From: Prevotella sp. CAG:1320 | GTDB taxonomy: Bacteria; Bacteroidota; Bacteroidia; Bacteroidales; Bacteroidaceae | Assembly: GCA_000435635.1 (NCBI GenBank) | Contig: FR882098.1 | Coordinates: forward strand, 1 to 9,601 | DNA: 9,601 nucleotides | Direction: 5' to 3' | Part shown: positions 7,179-9,601 of the stretch, piece by piece | Layout: every line of letters begins with the position of its first letter | How positions within the stretch are numbered: position 1 is the first letter of the stretch | Program-made: the position numbers and the translations under genes | The notes under the pieces: generated by a model | The model's database searches: none | What the model was told of the DNA's origin: nothing | Seen by the model: only the letters and a program-made list of their open reading frames with translations

Positions 7179-8048
7179 ATGGCATTCGTGAATAGTCATG
7201 TGGGATTGGTGTTGGAAGGCGGCGGCATGCGTGGTGTGTTCACCACGGGTGTGCTAGACGCTTTCATGAAGCATGACCTTTATTTTTCCTATGTGGTGGC
7301 AGTGTCGGCTGGCGCGTGCAATGGCATGTCTTACGTAAGCAGGCAACCCCGCCGCGCGAGAATATCCAATATTGACTTCCTGGTGAAATACCAATATATT
7401 GGGTTGCGCCACCTGGTGAGGCAGGGAAGCATTTTCGATAGCGATTTGCTCTATAACCGATTCCCCAATGAGCTGATACCTTTCGACTATGATACTTTTT
7501 TCAAGTATGGTGACGGCTTTGAGATGGTGACCACCAATTGCCTTACGGGCAGGCCGATGTACTTGAAGGAGTCTCACGACAGGCAACGTGCGCTAGACAT
7601 CGTGAGAGCTTCCAGCGCCTTGCCCTATGTGAGCCAAATGGTGACCGTGGATGGTATTCCGATGCTGGATGGCGGCATAGCGGACTCCATCCCCGTGAAG
7701 AGGGCCATGGAGACCGGGCATGAGCGGAACGTGGTGATACTCACTCGCAACAAAGGGTGGCGTGACACGAGCGTGGACCGCAAGGTTCCCGCTTTCATCT
7801 ACAAGGACTATCCCCGCTTGCGCTTGATGTTGAGCAAACGGCATGTCAACTACAACGCCCAAATACAGCTGGTGGATGACTTGGAGGCAGAGGGGCGCAT
7901 TATGTGCATCCGTCCCGTGAAGCCCCTGGAAGTGGGACGCATAGAACAAGACGCCAATAAATTGGAGCGGCTTTACGAAGAGGGATTCCAGCTTGGCGAG
8001 GAGTTTTGCCTAAAGCAGGGGCAAGGCCTCTTGCGGCAAGACAACTGA
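7179..8048 (+). CDS. Patatin-like phospholipase family protein (YjjU/RssA-like)
   Basis: This 289-residue protein belongs to the bacterial patatin family of serine acyl hydrolases, which cleave lipid ester bonds with a Ser-Asp dyad. The oxyanion loop is EGGGMRG (residues 13-19). The nucleophile elbow is AVSAG with Ser43, and the aspartate is in DGGIADSIPV (Asp164). The elbow has Ala in place of the first Gly of the usual GxSxG. The layout, including FDSDLLYNRFPNELIPFDYDTF near 86-107 and RASSALPYVS near 143-152, resembles E. coli YjjU. There is no signal peptide or membrane segment, so it should be cytoplasmic or peripheral at the inner membrane. It is the only plus-strand gene clearly present, stands alone behind its own promoter-like site, and ends 9 bases from the convergent TM2 gene. 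Its natural substrate is unknown. Confidence 0.93.
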   Translation: MAFVNSHVGLVLEGGGMRGVFTTGVLDAFMKHDLYFSYVVAVSAGACNGMSYVSRQPRRARISNIDFLVKYQYIGLRHLVRQGSIFDSDLLYNRFPNELIPFDYDTFFKYGDGFEMVTTNCLTGRPMYLKESHDRQRALDIVRASSALPYVSQMVTVDGIPMLDGGIADSIPVKRAMETGHERNVVILTRNKGWRDTSVDRKVPAFIYKDYPRLRLMLSKRHVNYNAQIQLVDDLEAEGRIMCIRPVKPLEVGRIEQDANKLERLYEEGFQLGEEFCLKQGQGLLRQDN

Positions 8049-8057
8049 GACTCCGCC

Positions 8058-8399
8058 TTATAGCAGTTGCATCAACTTGAAGGCGTTCTTTTGACGGGTG
8101 GCATCCATGATAAAGAAGATGTCGATAATCCACCATATCGAGCAACCTCCTCCCGTGATTAGCTTGCCGATGCCTAGTCCTATGTCCCCGATGAAGAAGC
8201 GGTCTATGCCCAATGGGCCTAGCAAGATGGAGAGGATGAGCGAGATGGTGGGGTCTTTGAGTTGCGAGAAGATGATTTGCAGCATGGCTTCGTCATGCCT
8301 TGTCGCTTCCAGTCTGCTCCTGATGGCGTGTATATGCTCCAAGGGCAGGTAGTTGCCGTAGGTGACAAGTAGTTGGTTGATGAATTGCTGGTCTACCAT
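8058..8399 (-). CDS. TM2 domain-containing small membrane protein
   Basis: This 113-residue protein has a soluble, partly helical N-terminus of about 50 residues followed by a TM2 domain (about 52-98). The domain has two hydrophobic helices around a short polar turn, with the conserved ILLGPLGIDRFFIG segment, GIGKLIT, and the WWIIDIFFIMDATR end. TM2 domains occur in bacterial and animal membrane proteins and have no agreed biochemical function. The gene starts 21 bases after the DUF2752 stop, so it is the last member of the trmD-CD225-DUF2752-TM2 series. It meets the patatin-like gene tail to tail with 9 bases between stops. I see no terminator hairpin in that gap. Both termini are probably cytoplasmic if the two helices form a hairpin; that is inference. 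Confidence 0.9.
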   Translation of the reverse strand: MVDQQFINQLLVTYGNYLPLEHIHAIRSRLEATRHDEAMLQIIFSQLKDPTISLILSILLGPLGIDRFFIGDIGLGIGKLITGGGCSIWWIIDIFFIMDATRQKNAFKLMQLL

Positions 8400-8420
8400 G
8401 GATGGTTGATTTTATAAAGG

Positions 8421-8834
8421 TTATAGATGTAGAATATTACGCACGACGAACCATACCCCATAGGTCACCACGTAGAATATAATCATGGGCTTGCTTTCCA
8501 ACGCATTTTGCCACCGCCGTTGCGTATTTCCCTTCAGCAAGGTGCGTTCCGTGAGCAAGGCCAGCAAGTAGGGCAGGGCGAAGAGCAAGAACAAATTGTA
8601 ACCTATGGCCTCCCAGACGTGGCCATGCAGCAGGGCATGCGTGGCCCGCTGGAAACCGCAACCAGGACAATCTAGCCCCGTGAGCAACTTGAAGGGGCAA
8701 TGGGGCATGAGGGGCTGCTCCGATGGGTTCACCAAGTAGAGCGTGATGAGCGCGCCCACCACGGCGAGCAGGAAGGCAACACGCAGGGGGAGCCGCCATT
8801 GGGGCTGTCCCCCTTGTGTTGATAAGGTGTCCAT
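8421..8834 (-). CDS. DUF2752 domain-containing membrane protein
   Basis: This 137-residue protein is predicted to be an inner-membrane protein with helices near residues 18-36, 76-96 and 117-133. The family signature is clear: HCPFKLLTGLDCPGCGFQRATHALLHGH, with Cys46, Cys56 and Cys59 in a CP..CPGCG pattern, then an AIGYNLFL segment. The biochemical function of DUF2752 is unknown. The paired cysteines next to a membrane helix could bind metal or be redox-active, but nothing proves this. I use the ATG at 8834, whose A is also the last base of the TGA stop of the upstream CD225 gene (TGATG). An ATG at 8927 would add 31 residues inside the CD225 coding region and does not look like the family. 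The TGATG junction implies translational coupling. Confidence 0.9.
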   Translation of the reverse strand: MDTLSTQGGQPQWRLPLRVAFLLAVVGALITLYLVNPSEQPLMPHCPFKLLTGLDCPGCGFQRATHALLHGHVWEAIGYNLFLLFALPYLLALLTERTLLKGNTQRRWQNALESKPMIIFYVVTYGVWFVVRNILHL

Positions 8835-9154
8835 CAAAGGTCGTAGAGCGAATAACCCAACGCGAAGTTGGCGATACCATAGATGACGCTGACAACCAAT
8901 CCCGTCACAGCTGCTATGACGCACCATTTCTTAGCGTCTTGAGACGCCAGCTCGGCGGCTGCGTACATCTTTCCCGCATAAAGCGTGTTTACCTTGCAGG
9001 CCTTAATGATGGCCACGATACCAAAAGGCAAGCAGCAACATACTGTGGTCAGGATGGCCCATACCAGGTAGTTTTCCGGTTTGGGCGGCATTGTGTCTTG
9101 GTTGTTCATCCCTGCTTGTTGGAACATGTTGTCATTCATCTCGAAATCTTCCAT
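8834..9154 (-). CDS. CD225/dispanin (IFITM-like) family small membrane protein
   Basis: This 106-residue protein carries a CD225/dispanin domain: PENYLVWAILTTVCCCLPFGIVAIIKACKVNTLYAAG-like sequence near residues 26-62, then a loop with SQDAKKW and a second hydrophobic helix near 77-100. The first 25 residues are polar and rich in Met, Asn and Gln. In vertebrate IFITM proteins the same fold restricts virus entry by altering membranes, and the juxtamembrane cysteines are palmitoylated. Here Cys39-41, Cys53 and Cys78 sit at similar places, but bacterial members have no settled role. The start at 9154 is the first ATG; Met6 (9139) is an alternative. It begins 35 bases after trmD and its stop overlaps the DUF2752 start. 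Family assignment is firm by pattern; function is unknown. Confidence 0.9.
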   Translation of the reverse strand: MEDFEMNDNMFQQAGMNNQDTMPPKPENYLVWAILTTVCCCLPFGIVAIIKACKVNTLYAGKMYAAAELASQDAKKWCVIAAVTGLVVSVIYGIANFALGYSLYDL

Positions 9155-9189
9155 AGTTGTCGTGATTTAAGAGTTAGTATTACAAGTTG

Positions 9190-9601
9190 TCATTCTTCTT
9201 TCAGCAGGTCAGGGCGCAACCGCTTGGTGCGCTCCATGGCTTGCTCCAGCTCCCACTGGCGTATCTTGGCCTCGTTGCCGGAGAGGAGTATCTCGGGTAC
9301 CTTCCAGCCTTTATAGTCGGCGGGACGTGTATAGATGGGGGCGGCCAGCAGGTCGTCTTGGAAGCAGTCGCTCAATGCGCTTTGCTCGTCTCCTATTACG
9401 CCGGGTATCACCCTTACCACCGCGTCGGCAATGATGGCGGCAGCCAGTTCGCCGCCTGTCAATACGTAGTCGCCCACGGAGATTTCCCTCGTCACCAGGT
9501 GGTCCCTGACTCGCTGGTCTATGCCCTTGTAGTGGCCACAGAGAATGATGAGATTGCCCTTTAGCGAAAGGTCGTTGGCTATCTTTTGGTTGAACCGTTC
9601 G
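9190..9601 (-). CDS. trmD: tRNA (guanine-N1)-methyltransferase TrmD, partial (C-terminal part)
   Basis: The visible 136 codons are the C-terminal part of a SPOUT methyltransferase; the start lies beyond the right edge (the family is usually about 225-255 residues). TrmD methylates N1 of G37 in tRNAs with G at 36, using S-adenosylmethionine, and prevents +1 frameshifting. Diagnostic segments are [11 protein letters not shown] (family CGRYEGIDERV) and [32 protein letters not shown], which build the trefoil-knot cofactor site. [32 protein letters not shown] and [11 protein letters not shown] then fill the C-terminal RNA-binding part. The frame is open to the window edge, so a GTG near 9495 is an internal valine, not the start. 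The stop is TGA at 9192-9190. It appears to be the first visible gene of the run leading into the CD225, DUF2752 and TM2 genes. Confidence 0.95.
   Translation of the reverse strand, partial: ERFNQKIANDLSLKGNLIILCGHYKGIDQRVRDHLVTREISVGDYVLTGGELAAAIIADAVVRVIPGVIGDEQSALSDCFQDDLLAAPIYTRPADYKGWKVPEILLSGNEAKIRQWELEQAMERTKRLRPDLLKEE

Noticed and set aside
8063..8075. Small palindrome AGTTG/CAACT near the convergent patatin and TM2 gene ends, considered as a shared terminator
   Set aside because: Only a 5-bp stem with a 3-base loop, no T-run on either strand, and it lies within the TM2 coding sequence.
8835..8927. Upstream ATG giving a 168-residue DUF2752 protein
   Set aside because: The extension lies inside the CD225 coding region; the TGATG overlap at 8832-8836 gives a natural start.
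8058..9154. Reading the CD225-DUF2752-TM2 genes as part of a phage-defence island
   Set aside because: No nuclease, toxin, NTPase, integrase or other defence hallmark is nearby, and the surrounding genes are housekeeping; kept only as an open hypothesis.

Overview
This 9.6 kb stretch looks like ordinary chromosome of a Bacteroidota member, most likely order Bacteroidales and plausibly Prevotellaceae. The reasons are the RecJ, RecQ and X-Pro aminopeptidase sequence types, the TAnnTTTG-type -7 promoter elements (a perfect TATCTTTG lies before the X-Pro aminopeptidase gene), the mostly weak Shine-Dalgarno sequences, and moderate GC with AT-rich intergenic gaps. The genus assignment is inference. 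I see no tRNA, rRNA, insertion sequence, CRISPR array or integrase. No gene-free stretch exceeds about 165 bases.

From left to right, positions 48-3660 hold a minus-strand recJ-recQ pair with an 8-base overlap, preceded by its own putative promoter. This couples a 5'-3' single-strand exonuclease with a helicase, the two enzymes that process DNA ends and stalled forks in the RecF pathway. Next, 3825-4313 encodes a GNAT acetyltransferase of the phosphinothricin/methionine sulfoximine acetyltransferase type, bounded on each side by a rho-independent terminator hairpin. The upstream hairpin sits only about 15 nt before its start codon. Positions 4405-7029 hold a minus-strand peptidase operon: a cytoplasmic M24 X-Pro aminopeptidase followed 24 bases later by an exported C1B (bleomycin-hydrolase-like) cysteine peptidase.

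A 149-base gap at 7030-7178 carries two diverging promoter-like elements. It separates the peptidase operon from a plus-strand patatin-like phospholipase gene (7179-8048). Converging on that gene, with only 9 bases between stop codons, is a minus-strand series running in from the right edge: the 3' part of trmD (tRNA m1G37 methyltransferase), then three tiny membrane proteins: a CD225/dispanin (IFITM-like) protein, a DUF2752 protein and a TM2-domain protein. The first two of these are joined by a TGATG stop/start overlap.

Most of the window is housekeeping. The one module whose role is not settled, and the best candidate for undescribed biology, is the CD225-DUF2752-TM2 membrane trio at 8058-9154. 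The sequence supports that these are real, co-transcribed membrane proteins, but gives no direct functional assignment.
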